Of a stretch of 64,000 nt of DNA, positions 33,396 through 41,658 are shown one piece after another. Each line of letters begins with the position of its first letter. The first letter of the stretch is position 1. Source of the DNA: Pseudofulvibacter geojedonensis (lineage in GTDB: Bacteria; Bacteroidota; Bacteroidia; Flavobacteriales; Flavobacteriaceae); the NCBI RefSeq assembly GCF_042675745.1, contig NZ_JBHTJM010000008.1, positions 124,001-188,000 of the forward strand. The letters run 5' to 3'. A program made the translations under genes and the position numbers. The notes below the pieces were generated by a model. The model worked only from the letters and a program-made list of their open reading frames with translations, was not told the DNA's origin and made no database searches.

Positions 33396-35598
33396 TTTTA
33401 AAAATCTTTTTAAAAATAGATTCATTATTTTTTTTATCAGCTTTTTGTTGTTCTTTTTCAAAGTTTTTGTCTTTCTTTTTAAAAATATCAAAAAACTTTT
33501 CTAAACCAGTTTTTTCTTTGTAGTCATCACAGTTTAAACTTTCTAGTTGTTCATCAGACAAGGGTTTGAAAGATGTATGATATTTTTTTTGATGCTGAAC
33601 TTTTTTAAGTGTCTTTGCTACTAATGGCAAAGCTAGCCTTCCTCCAGAACCGTTACCGTTATTAAAATGAATTTTAGGAGAAGAACAACCAACCCTACTA
33701 ACCATTATTAAGTCTGGATTGTAGGAAGCGAACCAGGCATCAGCATAATTTTGAGAACTACCTGTTTTTCCTGCTAAGGGTAATTTTACACCGTATTTAC
33801 TTCGTAATGCAGTTCCAGTACCTTCGTTAATAGCTTTTTGTAAAATATAGTTAATTATTTCTGCTGTGTTCTCTTTTATAATGTTGTTTTTGTTTTTAGC
33901 TTGGTGTTTGTAAATAATTTTACCATCCCCAGTTGTTATTTGGGTTATAAAATATGGTTGAACTAATTCACCGTTATTCGCAAATGCTCCATAAGCTTTG
34001 GTTAATTCAAAAATACTTGCCGTAGCAGTTCCAAGTGCTAAAGAGGGAGTGTTTTTTATGTTACTACTAAATTCCATTTTTTTCCATAAAGTATCTACGG
34101 GTTTGAAACCAGTTTTCATAAATAAATTAACAGTAGGAATGTTTAAAGAGTTTTTTAATGCACCAGCCATAGAGTATTTACCACCTAGCTTTTTATTAGC
34201 GTTTTCTGGACTCCAATTATCATAATCAGAAATAATTAATTCTTCGTTTTCTAGATAATCACAAGGAGAGATGTTTTCTTCTAATGCAGCAGCATATAAA
34301 ATGGGTTTAAAGGTTGAAGCTACTTGTCTTTGAGCATAGATTTGATCATATGGATACATAGAGTGATCAATACCACCCACCCAAGCTTTAATTTGCCCAT
34401 TTTTTGGGTTCATAGCTAAAAGTCCGGCATGTAATAAAGTTTCAGATTTTTGAATACTATCGTAAATAGAAATAGAATCTAAATATGTCTCTTTCCAATC
34501 AAAAACTAATTGCTTTTTTTTTTCAAACTTTTTATCATAAAGACTTTCTTTTTTTAAGATATTATCTATGTGTTTTCTTAATGTATTGCTGTTTTTATAT
34601 TGTTTTCTAATAAGATTCTGCATGGTTTTTAAATGCGATTGAAAACTCTGTAAAGCAGCATTTTGTAGGTTTATGTCTAAAGTAGTATGTATTTGTAAGC
34701 CGTCTGTTTCTATTTGATAGTTAGTGTTTTTTTCTTCGTTTATTTTTTTAATAATATTCTGTGCTTCTTTTTTTACTTCAGTTAAAAAATAACCAGTATT
34801 ATTTTCCGAATTTAAATTATTGTACTCCAGTTTTAAAGGGATTTTTTGAATGGAGTCAAGTTCTTGTTGAGTAAGATATCCATATTTTTCCATTTGTACT
34901 AAAACTACTTTTCGTCTTTTTATTGCATTTTGAGGGTATAGTCTAGGGTTGTAATATGTATTGGCTTTAAGAATTCCAACTAAAACAGCAGCTTCTTCTA
35001 ATTTTAAGTTTGATACGCTTTTATTGAAATAACGTAAAGCAGCAGCTTCTATTCCGTATACATTTTCTCCAAAAGATACTGTGTTTAAGTATAAGGTTAA
35101 AATATCTTTTTTGGTAAATGTTTGTTCTATTCTATAAGCTTGTATGCCTTCTTTGGTTTTATTGATAAGCATGGTTAAAGGTCCGTAATCTTTTCTGCCA
35201 TACATGTTTTTAGCCAATTGTTGAGTAATAGTACTACCTCCACCAGAACGTTTGTTATTTTGTAAAATACTCTTAAAAAGAACTCGGAATAAACTACGGG
35301 TATCTACGCCACTATGTTCAAAATAACGGGCATCTTCTGTTGCTACTAAAGCATTAATTAAATGCTTAGGTAACTGATTAAAACTGGTATTAGTTCTATT
35401 TTCTTGAAAATACTTTCCTATAACGCTATTACTTTCAGATAATACAATTGAAGCTTCTTCATTATTAAAATCTTTTAATTCATCTTTAGTGTATATATGC
35501 CCAAACACATCGTAGTTTACAGCAGTTATAAAAGCAGCTACTATAAAAGCAATAAATAAAGAAAGTTTTAATAAAAAGCGTAAAATCTTTTTTATCAT
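33382..35598 (-). CDS. Class A penicillin-binding protein (transglycosylase/transpeptidase)
   Basis: A 738-residue bifunctional peptidoglycan synthase. One N-terminal membrane anchor (residues about 5-28) is followed by a GT51 glycosyltransferase domain with the catalytic Glu88 in LVATEDARYFEHSGVD and the motifs GGSTITQQLAKN and SFGENVYGIEAAA. The transpeptidase domain has the acylated Ser428 in ASTFKP, SLN in GALKNSLNIPTV and the KTGSS box at Lys611. The C-terminal tail of about 40 residues is strongly basic (KKKDKNFEKEQQKADKKNNE). The size and the double catalytic set identify a PBP1A/PBP2c-like enzyme. Confidence 0.94.
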   Translation of the reverse strand: MIKKILRFLLKLSLFIAFIVAAFITAVNYDVFGHIYTKDELKDFNNEEASIVLSESNSVIGKYFQENRTNTSFNQLPKHLINALVATEDARYFEHSGVDTRSLFRVLFKSILQNNKRSGGGSTITQQLAKNMYGRKDYGPLTMLINKTKEGIQAYRIEQTFTKKDILTLYLNTVSFGENVYGIEAAALRYFNKSVSNLKLEEAAVLVGILKANTYYNPRLYPQNAIKRRKVVLVQMEKYGYLTQQELDSIQKIPLKLEYNNLNSENNTGYFLTEVKKEAQNIIKKINEEKNTNYQIETDGLQIHTTLDINLQNAALQSFQSHLKTMQNLIRKQYKNSNTLRKHIDNILKKESLYDKKFEKKKQLVFDWKETYLDSISIYDSIQKSETLLHAGLLAMNPKNGQIKAWVGGIDHSMYPYDQIYAQRQVASTFKPILYAAALEENISPCDYLENEELIISDYDNWSPENANKKLGGKYSMAGALKNSLNIPTVNLFMKTGFKPVDTLWKKMEFSSNIKNTPSLALGTATASIFELTKAYGAFANNGELVQPYFITQITTGDGKIIYKHQAKNKNNIIKENTAEIINYILQKAINEGTGTALRSKYGVKLPLAGKTGSSQNYADAWFASYNPDLIMVSRVGCSSPKIHFNNGNGSGGRLALPLVAKTLKKVQHQKKYHTSFKPLSDEQLESLNCDDYKEKTGLEKFFDIFKKKDKNFEKEQQKADKKNNESIFKKIFKKKKD

Positions 35599-35682
35599 TT
35601 TGTTGGTTTTGTCTATTAAACGATTGCAGAAAGTGTATCGTATACTAGGGAGTGTTAAAATATGCTAAAAATATGTAAGTTA

Positions 35683-36774
35683 CTACCTCTGAGCTTTTAA
35701 ATATGCAATTTTCATTAATCTAATTTGTCTATAGAAAAAATCTAAACACTTATAAGCTAATTGATTTAAAGGTGTTCTAAATTTTAACACTAAAAAACAA
35801 GTAGTGATTACAAAAAGTAGTGCACCTATTAACGCTTGATTAAGAGTTAAAGAGTTGTATAACCATCTTGTTAGTCCGGTATGAAACCAACTTCCGTATA
35901 GTAGTATATGATGAACGATATAAATAGATAAAGTAACCTTACCAATTTGAATAAATATAGAGTGGTTTAATATATTTCTTAAATAAATAAAAGCAGTCAT
36001 CAATACTAAAGAATCACCAAGCCTGGTAAAAAGGTAATTGTATTCACCACTTACAGTAAATATGCTTATTTGTGTAAGTTCACCTAAATTTAACAATATT
36101 CCTGTTGAAAAGAATAAAAGTAATAACCCTAATAAGCCAGTATATTTTGGTAATAAAAAATAAAAGTTTTTTTGGTCTTTATATTTAATAAAAAGTGTAG
36201 CTAAAAAAGCTCCAATGCTAACATATCCAAACCAAGGAAATAAACTAAAAACTGCTCCGTTAGCTTTGGTAAAGTAATGGCTAATAACAGTTGGTAAATA
36301 AGGCATTTCAATGGCATTATAATATCTTTCGAATAAAAAAGATAATACGGTAATCATAACTAAAGTAACCTGAAATAAGTTGGAACTTCTTTTGTATAAA
36401 GTTAGGTATATAAAACATAGGAGTAGTAAAGAAAGACCAATTATATGTAAGACATCTGTGTAAAAATAGGCTTCATGAATATACCCAGATAAAACACCTG
36501 CAATACCTATTCGGAGTATGTACCCCCAAGCTATAAGTACGAGACCTCTTTTAATTCCTTTTTTAATTCTTAATAACTGCTTTTTTTTATCTGTTTGATT
36601 TAATACCAAGAACATAAAAATAAACCCAGTAATGGTAAAAAATGTAGGAGCAGTTATACCTCTAAAATATTCCCAAACAGAATAATATATATTGTTAGAA
36701 TCTTTATAAGTGCAACTTAATAAGCTACTTACAAAGTGTCCTTGTAGCATCATTATAATGGCAAAAGATCGCAA
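35683..36774 (-). CDS. Multi-pass membrane acyltransferase (HGSNAT/DUF1624-like), start codon unclear
   Basis: A 363-residue integral membrane protein of about ten helices. The N-terminal motif RSFAIIMMLQGHF with its His is that of heparan-alpha-glucosaminide N-acetyltransferase-like (DUF1624) proteins, which move acetyl groups across the membrane. The given start is a TTG at 36774, but the same frame continues upstream with NNRLVFIDAL, which is the normal N-terminus of the family (RxxxIDALRSF). No ATG, GTG or TTG precedes it before a double stop about 80 bases further up. Either a rare start codon is used, or the true start has been lost. The substrate is unknown. Confidence 0.75.
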   Translation of the reverse strand: MRSFAIIMMLQGHFVSSLLSCTYKDSNNIYYSVWEYFRGITAPTFFTITGFIFMFLVLNQTDKKKQLLRIKKGIKRGLVLIAWGYILRIGIAGVLSGYIHEAYFYTDVLHIIGLSLLLLCFIYLTLYKRSSNLFQVTLVMITVLSFLFERYYNAIEMPYLPTVISHYFTKANGAVFSLFPWFGYVSIGAFLATLFIKYKDQKNFYFLLPKYTGLLGLLLLFFSTGILLNLGELTQISIFTVSGEYNYLFTRLGDSLVLMTAFIYLRNILNHSIFIQIGKVTLSIYIVHHILLYGSWFHTGLTRWLYNSLTLNQALIGALLFVITTCFLVLKFRTPLNQLAYKCLDFFYRQIRLMKIAYLKAQR

Positions 36775-36943
36775 AGCGTCTATAAAAACGAGTCTGTTAT
36801 TTGATTTTTTTTGGGTGATGTTTTCTGTAAATTTTGAGCAAAGCTACTAAAAATGAGTTAAATACTACTTAAAAAGAAAATAGAAACTAGCTGAAAGAAT
36901 AAAAATATGTAATTTTGCATTTTCAAAAATTAAAATAACAATT

Positions 36944-37876
36944 ATGCAAGACGGTTTATACGCAAAGTTTCATACTTCTAAGGGAGAAATTTTAGTGAAT
37001 TTAGAATTTCAAAAAACACCGGGTACGGTTGGTAACTTTGTAGGTTTAGCGGAAGGGAATTTAGAAAATAAAGTAAAAGAACAAGGAAATCCTTATTACG
37101 ATGGACTAAAGTTTCATAGAGTTATACCAGATTTTATGATTCAAGGAGGTTGCCCTCAAGGAACAGGTACAGGTGATGCTGGTTATAAGTTTGATGATGA
37201 ATTTCATCCAGATTTAAAGCATTCTGGCCCTGGAGTCTTAGCAATGGCAAATGCAGGACCAGGAACTAACGGTAGCCAGTTTTATATTACCCATGTAGAA
37301 ACAGCTTGGTTAGATGGGAAACATACTGTTTTTGGAAATGTTGTAGAGGGTCAAGATGTTGTAGATAGTGTTGCTCAAGGAGATATAATAGAAAAATTAG
37401 AAATTGTTAGAGTAGGAGCAGAAGCCGAGGCGTTTAACGCAATAGAAGCTTTTAGAACATTTGAAGGGTCTAGAGAAAAGCGTTTAGCTGAAGCTAAAGC
37501 AGCGGCAGCAGAGGCATTAGATAAGTTATCTGCAGGGTTTGACAAAACTGAAAGCGGATTAAGATATCAAATTATTCAAAAGGGAGCAGGAGCTAAAGCA
37601 GAAAAAGGAAAAACGGTATCAGTGCACTATAAAGGGCAATTGTCTGATGGAATGGTATTCGATTCTTCATATAAAAGAAATTCACCAATCGATTTTACTT
37701 TAGGAGTTGGCCAAGTTATAGCTGGATGGGATGAAGGAATTGGTTTGTTACAAGAAGGTGATAAGGCAAGATTTGTAATTCCTTCAGATTTAGCATACGG
37801 AGAAAGAGGAGCTGGTGGAGTAATTCCTCCTGGAGCAACTCTAATATTTGACGTAGAATTAATGAAAGTTAAATAA
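36944..37876 (+). CDS. Cytoplasmic dual-family immunophilin: cyclophilin-FKBP fusion
   Basis: A 310-residue peptidyl-prolyl isomerase without a signal peptide. Residues about 1-155 are a cyclophilin (FHRVIPDFMIQGG, GPGTNGSQFYITH, WLDGKHTVFG). An Ala/Glu-rich helical linker (about 160-195) leads to an FKBP domain (about 200-310: VSVHYKGQLSDGMVFDSS, VIAGWDEGIGLL, LAYGERGAGGVIPP) with nearly all FKBP active-site residues. Cyclophilin-FKBP fusions have been described in flavobacteria. It is monocistronic. A lipoprotein paralogue of the same architecture is encoded 4 kb downstream, giving one isomerase for each compartment. Confidence 0.93.
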   Translation: MQDGLYAKFHTSKGEILVNLEFQKTPGTVGNFVGLAEGNLENKVKEQGNPYYDGLKFHRVIPDFMIQGGCPQGTGTGDAGYKFDDEFHPDLKHSGPGVLAMANAGPGTNGSQFYITHVETAWLDGKHTVFGNVVEGQDVVDSVAQGDIIEKLEIVRVGAEAEAFNAIEAFRTFEGSREKRLAEAKAAAAEALDKLSAGFDKTESGLRYQIIQKGAGAKAEKGKTVSVHYKGQLSDGMVFDSSYKRNSPIDFTLGVGQVIAGWDEGIGLLQEGDKARFVIPSDLAYGERGAGGVIPPGATLIFDVELMKVK

Positions 37877-37899
37877 AAAAAACTCTCAACATTATAGAA

Positions 37900-37933
37900 A
37901 AGGCACTGTTTTTTAAAAGCAGTGCTTTTTTAT
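37900..37933 (+). terminator. Terminator of the cyclophilin-FKBP gene
   Basis: GCACTG / CAGTGC with an 11-nt loop followed by TTTTTT, 26 bp after the stop. Confidence 0.8.
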
Positions 37934-37988
37934 ATTTATTGGTTTTCAGTGGCTTAAGAAAAAGTGAGTTTTTTTTTAAATAAAAGGC

Positions 37989-38018
37989 TTTGCAATATTA
38001 AAAAAGGTGTTATATTTG
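37989..38018 (+). promoter_or_regulatory. Promoter of the Gly-Leu-Leu tRNA cluster
   Basis: TTTG at 37989-37992 and TATATTTG at 38011-38018 are 18 bp apart, a perfect flavobacterial consensus, 45 bp before tRNA-Gly. Confidence 0.75.
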
Positions 38019-38063
38019 CATCCGCAATACGATAAGTGTTGCTCGTTCATTAAGATAAATAAT

Positions 38064-38136
38064 GCGAAAATAGCTCAGCTGGTAGAGCGCCACCTTGCCA
38101 AGGTGGAGGTCGCGAGTTCGAGCCTCGTTTTTCGCT
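38064..38136 (+). tRNA. tRNA-Gly (anticodon GCC)
   Basis: A 73-nt cloverleaf with acceptor GCGAAAA / TTTTCGC, D-loop AGCTCAGCTGGTAGAGC, anticodon stem CCACC / GGTGG, loop TTGCCAA (anticodon GCC) and discriminator T. CCA is not encoded. It is first in a three-tRNA transcript. Confidence 0.96.
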
Positions 38137-38152
38137 CTGTATAATATAGCAT

Positions 38153-38236
38153 GCTCAAGTGGTGGAATTGGTAGACACGTTGGACTTAAAATCCAATGAA
38201 CCTTGGTTCGTGCGGGTTCAAGTCCCGCCTTGAGTA
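38153..38236 (+). tRNA. tRNA-Leu (anticodon TAA), copy 1
   Basis: A long-variable-arm tRNA with acceptor GCTCAAG / CTTGAGT (first pair G-U), anticodon stem TTGGA / TCCAA, loop CTTAAAA (anticodon TAA) and discriminator A. CCA is not encoded. It reads UUA, the most used Leu codon in this A+T-rich genome. Confidence 0.95.
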
Positions 38237-38243
38237 CTAAATG

Positions 38244-38263
38244 CCTCAACCTCCGGGTTGAGG
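38244..38263 (+). other. Stable hairpin between the two tRNA-Leu genes
   Basis: A perfect 8-bp stem CCTCAACC / GGTTGAGG with a UCCG tetraloop (UNCG class, unusually stable). It lacks a T tract, so a processing signal between the two tRNAs is more likely than a terminator. Confidence 0.55.
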
Positions 38264-38292
38264 TTATTTAAAAAATATATTCAATATACCAT

Positions 38293-38376
38293 GCTGAAGT
38301 GGTGGAATTGGTAGACACGTTGGACTTAAAATCCAATGACCCTTGGGTCGTGCGGGTTCAAGTCCCGCCTTCAGTA
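38293..38376 (+). tRNA. tRNA-Leu (anticodon TAA), copy 2
   Basis: The same anticodon and body as the copy 57 bp upstream, but with acceptor GCTGAAG / CTTCAGT and a variable arm changed from GAACCTTGGTTC to GACCCTTGGGTC. Both changes are compensated in their stems, so both copies are functional. CCA is not encoded. Confidence 0.95.
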
Positions 38377-38377
38377 C

Positions 38378-38409
38378 AAAGCCTTACTAAATTAGTAAGG
38401 CTTTTTTTG
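38378..38409 (+). terminator. Terminator of the Gly-Leu-Leu tRNA cluster
   Basis: GCCTTACTA / TAGTAAGGC with a 3-nt loop and a run of seven T, directly after the last tRNA. Confidence 0.9.
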
Positions 38410-38442
38410 TATCTTGTGTTTAGCTTATAAAAAATGATATTT

Positions 38443-38958
38443 ATGAAAACAAAACAACTATTTTTATCGATCTTATTATTCTTTTTTTCAACAGTTATTT
38501 TATTTGCTCAAGAAGCAGTAAATTCAAATGTAGAAGTTGTAGAATCAGGTGAAAATGAATTATTATACAATACTTCTTGGAAGTTAATAAAAACTGTTCC
38601 AGAGTTTGATACTTCAATAGCTATTACATTACTTTTTCAGAAAGAGGGAAAACAATTAAAAGTAACAAAGGAAGTAACTTCTATGCCAAAGTTAGAAGGG
38701 ACTAAATTAATTACAACAAAGAAAGAAAATATTAATTTTTATTCTTGGAAATACGGAGTTTTAGAAACTAAATATGAGGGTGATGATGTTGTAGAGCAGA
38801 TTTTAGATTATTCAAAACTAGTTTTAATGGCAGAAGGTTATGCTTTTAAAATAAAAAATATATCTGAAAATAATATGGTATTAGAGGTATTAAAAGCTCC
38901 AAATGTTATTTTTGGTAAATCTATTTTTGAGGTAAATGAATTGCATTTCGAAAAATAG
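38443..38958 (+). CDS. Exported hypothetical protein
   Basis: A 171-residue protein with a cleavable signal peptide (MKTKQLFLSILLFFFSTVILFAQ). The ATG at 38443 is preferred over the in-frame ATG 9 bp upstream because the signal peptide begins there. The mature part (about 148 residues) is predicted mostly beta: LYNTSWKLIKTVPEFDTSIA at its start suggests a lipocalin-like first strand, as in many small flavobacterial lipocalin or META-like proteins, but I do not assign a family. No lipobox is present. It is convergent with the DUF3810 gene (2-bp gap). Confidence 0.65.
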   Translation: MKTKQLFLSILLFFFSTVILFAQEAVNSNVEVVESGENELLYNTSWKLIKTVPEFDTSIAITLLFQKEGKQLKVTKEVTSMPKLEGTKLITTKKENINFYSWKYGVLETKYEGDDVVEQILDYSKLVLMAEGYAFKIKNISENNMVLEVLKAPNVIFGKSIFEVNELHFEK

Positions 38959-38960
38959 CC

Positions 38961-40031
38961 TTAGTTAGTTTCTTTAGAATAATATAATTCATAGTTAACC
39001 AATAAAGCGACAACATAGCTATAACTTTTTATTCCATTGCTTTGATTGTTAGCTTTTAAAAAGGTGTCATAGCTAGATTTAAAGAGTGGTTCTATAGGAT
39101 TTTGGTAGCTATCCCAAAAATCACGACTTTCTTTGTAGTTGGCTAAGATACCTTTATTGATTGTTTTTAGCAGATCATCATATAATGTTTTATCGCGTTT
39201 GTAAACTTCACGCAAACAATATCGTAGGGCTGACACTGTACCAGAATATTGAAAGTATAAATCTGTACTACTCATAGTAGCTAAACAACCAATAAAATTA
39301 GTTTCATTTTCTGCTGCAAAACCTAATTGATGTGCTTCTTCATGACAGCTAACAAAAGGAAAATAATATTTTGGTATCAGGTAATTTACTTGAGCTTCAT
39401 TGGTAAAAGGGTTTAAATAACCACTAAAACCCATGTATGTTAGCGGTAACGAAAGAATAGATTTCTTAATACTTCTAGGTTGATATTTTAATTCAGGAAA
39501 TATATTTTCTAAGTTTTTATAGGCATTTGTAGTTTTTAGGAAAATTTTATTTCTATTGTATGGAATAGAAACTTTTAAAGAGTCGTTGCGAACTGTTTTT
39601 AGATGAATATGATTAGCTTTTTCAATGAATGATTTTGTTGTTATTATGAGTTCTTTGGTAGTATATTCTTTTTCTAAACCTAATGAATTATGTAAAGGTA
39701 GTCTGTAGTAGTTAAGTCCCCATAAAAAATGAAATAAGAAATATATAACTGAAAGAAAAGAAGTGATGGTTAATAATTGCTCTTTTTTATAAATTTTTTT
39801 GATGTTTTTGTATAACCATCTTGTTATCATAAAGAATAGTAATAAATAGCAAATGTCTCCTACAGAAAAGGGAATCCAACCTAAAATATAACGCGAAGTT
39901 TTTGATATGATTGAATATATTCCGTTACTGTAATATCGTTCAATAAAACTAGGAAACATAGCTAATAACTTAAGTAAGATGATTTGTATGGGTAATAAAA
40001 TAGCTAGTAGTCCTTTTTTAGAAAGTGTCAT
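38961..40031 (-). CDS. DUF3810 membrane protein with a zinc-protease-like HExxH motif
   Basis: A 356-residue protein. Three transmembrane helices lie in the first 110 residues (LLAILLPIQIILLKLLAMF, VGDICYLLLFFMITRWLY, FLSVIYFLFHFLWGLNYY). The C-terminal domain of about 240 residues contains FVSCHEEAHQLGFAAENETN, an HEEAH (HExxH) zinc-peptidase motif with a downstream Glu in a helix (AAENETNF), the pattern of gluzincin peptidases. This matches DUF3810 as I recall it. It is probably a membrane-anchored peptidase acting outside the cytoplasm; substrates are unknown. Confidence 0.85.
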   Translation of the reverse strand: MTLSKKGLLAILLPIQIILLKLLAMFPSFIERYYSNGIYSIISKTSRYILGWIPFSVGDICYLLLFFMITRWLYKNIKKIYKKEQLLTITSFLSVIYFLFHFLWGLNYYRLPLHNSLGLEKEYTTKELIITTKSFIEKANHIHLKTVRNDSLKVSIPYNRNKIFLKTTNAYKNLENIFPELKYQPRSIKKSILSLPLTYMGFSGYLNPFTNEAQVNYLIPKYYFPFVSCHEEAHQLGFAAENETNFIGCLATMSSTDLYFQYSGTVSALRYCLREVYKRDKTLYDDLLKTINKGILANYKESRDFWDSYQNPIEPLFKSSYDTFLKANNQSNGIKSYSYVVALLVNYELYYSKETN

Positions 40032-40097
40032 TATATTAGTGTTGATTTAATTGACAAATTACAAAAACTTAGTTAGAAAAAATCTATTAAAAGTGGC

Positions 40098-40105
40098 TAT
40101 ATTTG
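40098..40105 (+). promoter_or_regulatory. -7 promoter element of the pepD gene
   Basis: TATATTTG lies 20 bp before the ATG at 40126. It falls inside the upstream-extended reading frame, which supports 40126 as the real start. Confidence 0.5.
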
Positions 40106-40125
40106 ACGTCTATAAAATTAAAAGT

Positions 40126-41586
40126 ATGAGTCAAGAAGTAAGAAACTTAGCCCCTAAGGCTTTATGGAATAAATTTGCTGATTTAAATGAAGTTCCACGT
40201 CCATCTAAAAAAGAAGAACGTGTTATAGCCTTTATGAAAAAGTTTGGAGAGGATTTAGGGTTAGAAACAATTGAAGATGAAGTAGGAAATGTTATCATAA
40301 AAAAGCCTGCATCAATAGGGATGGAAGATAGAAAAACTATTGTAATGCAATCGCATTTAGATATGGTTCATCAAAAAAATGCAGATACGGTTTTTGATTT
40401 TGATACCCAAGGTATACAAATGTATGTAGATGGTGATTGGGTAAGAGCAAAAGGAACTACTTTAGGAGCAGATAATGGGTTAGGCGTAGCAACAATCATG
40501 GCTATTCTAGAGTCTAACGAAATTCAACATCCTGCAATTGAAGCGTTGTTTACAATAGATGAAGAGACTGGAATGACAGGTGCTATGGGGTTAAAAGGAG
40601 GACTTTTATCTGGAGAGATCCTTTTAAACTTAGATACAGAAGAAGATGATGAAATTGGAGTAGGTTGTGCAGGAGGAATAGACATTACAGCTACTACTAA
40701 TTACAATGAAAATATTGTATCAGGAAATGTTTCAGCTTATACTATATCTGTAAAGGGGTTGAATGGTGGTCATTCAGGAATGGATATTATAAAAGGATTA
40801 GGAAATGCTAATATTTTTATGACTCGTTTACTGTATAAGGGATATGAAAAATATGGATTGCGTGTATCTGAAATTGATGGTGGTAGTTTACGTAATGCTA
40901 TACCTAGAGAGTCTTTTGCTACTGTAATTATTGAAAATACTCATAAAGAGGCTTTTTTAAGTGAAATGGATCTGGCAATAGCGGAAATTACTGCAGAGTA
41001 TAAAACTTTAGAAGCTGATTTAGATGTAGAGATTAAAGAAACATCTTTGCCAGAAAAAATAATAGACTTAGGAGTTCAAGAAAACCTACTAAAAGCATTA
41101 TATAGTGCTCATAATGGAGTTTATAGAATGAGTCCAGATATAGAAGGTTTGGTAGAAACTTCTAATAATATAGCTAGAGTAGTTGTGAAAGAAGGACAAG
41201 CAAAAGTATTGTGTTTAACCAGAAGCTCTGTTGAAAGTGGTAAATATGATTTAGCAAATAAATTAACAGCTACTTTTGAGTTAGCAGGATTAGATGTAGA
41301 GCTTTCTGGGTCTTATCCTGGTTGGACACCAAAGATGGATGCTGAGATATTAAAAGTAATGACAGATTTATATGTGAAGTTAAATGGAGAACAACCACAT
41401 GTTGCTGCATGTCATGCCGGATTAGAGTGTGGTATTTTAGGAACGCATTATCCAGATATGGAAATGATCTCTTTTGGTCCTAATATTAAAGGAGCTCATT
41501 CTCCAGATGAAAGAGCTCAGATATCTTCTGCTCAAAAATATTGGAATTTTGTTTTAGAGATTTTGAAGGAAATACCAAAAAAATAA
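40126..41586 (+). CDS. pepD: Aminoacyl-histidine dipeptidase (PepD, M20 family)
   Basis: A cytosolic zinc dipeptidase that cleaves Xaa-His dipeptides. From MSQEVRNLAPK it has 486 residues, the normal PepD length. Metal ligands and general base are visible: QSHLDMVHQK, TLGADNGLGVA, FTIDEETGMTGA and HAGLECGIL, with the dimerisation domain NGGHSGMDIIKGLGNAN between. A longer frame starting 75 bp upstream is rejected because a promoter element lies in it. Confidence 0.95.
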   Translation: MSQEVRNLAPKALWNKFADLNEVPRPSKKEERVIAFMKKFGEDLGLETIEDEVGNVIIKKPASIGMEDRKTIVMQSHLDMVHQKNADTVFDFDTQGIQMYVDGDWVRAKGTTLGADNGLGVATIMAILESNEIQHPAIEALFTIDEETGMTGAMGLKGGLLSGEILLNLDTEEDDEIGVGCAGGIDITATTNYNENIVSGNVSAYTISVKGLNGGHSGMDIIKGLGNANIFMTRLLYKGYEKYGLRVSEIDGGSLRNAIPRESFATVIIENTHKEAFLSEMDLAIAEITAEYKTLEADLDVEIKETSLPEKIIDLGVQENLLKALYSAHNGVYRMSPDIEGLVETSNNIARVVVKEGQAKVLCLTRSSVESGKYDLANKLTATFELAGLDVELSGSYPGWTPKMDAEILKVMTDLYVKLNGEQPHVAACHAGLECGILGTHYPDMEMISFGPNIKGAHSPDERAQISSAQKYWNFVLEILKEIPKK

Positions 41587-41613
41587 AATAAAAACGTTTT
41601 GTCATAAAAAAAG

Positions 41614-41642
41614 AAAGGCTACTCAACTGAGTAGCCTTTTAT
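41614..41642. terminator. Bidirectional terminator, pepD / immunophilin operon
   Basis: AAAGGCTACTC / GAGTAGCCTTT with a 4-nt loop is flanked by A-rich and T-rich sequence between convergent genes. Confidence 0.88.
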
Positions 41643-41658
41643 ATTTTTAGAAGATAAA

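Noticed and set aside
38010..38249. Minus-strand frame of 79 codons starting MRHLVLKAGLEPAR
   Set aside because: It runs antisense through tRNA-Gly and tRNA-Leu; the LEPART/EARTRDL-like sequence is the well-known false translation of tRNA genes.
40051..40125. Upstream-extended start of pepD
   Set aside because: The added residues contain a promoter element (TATATTTG at 40098) and do not match the family N-terminus.
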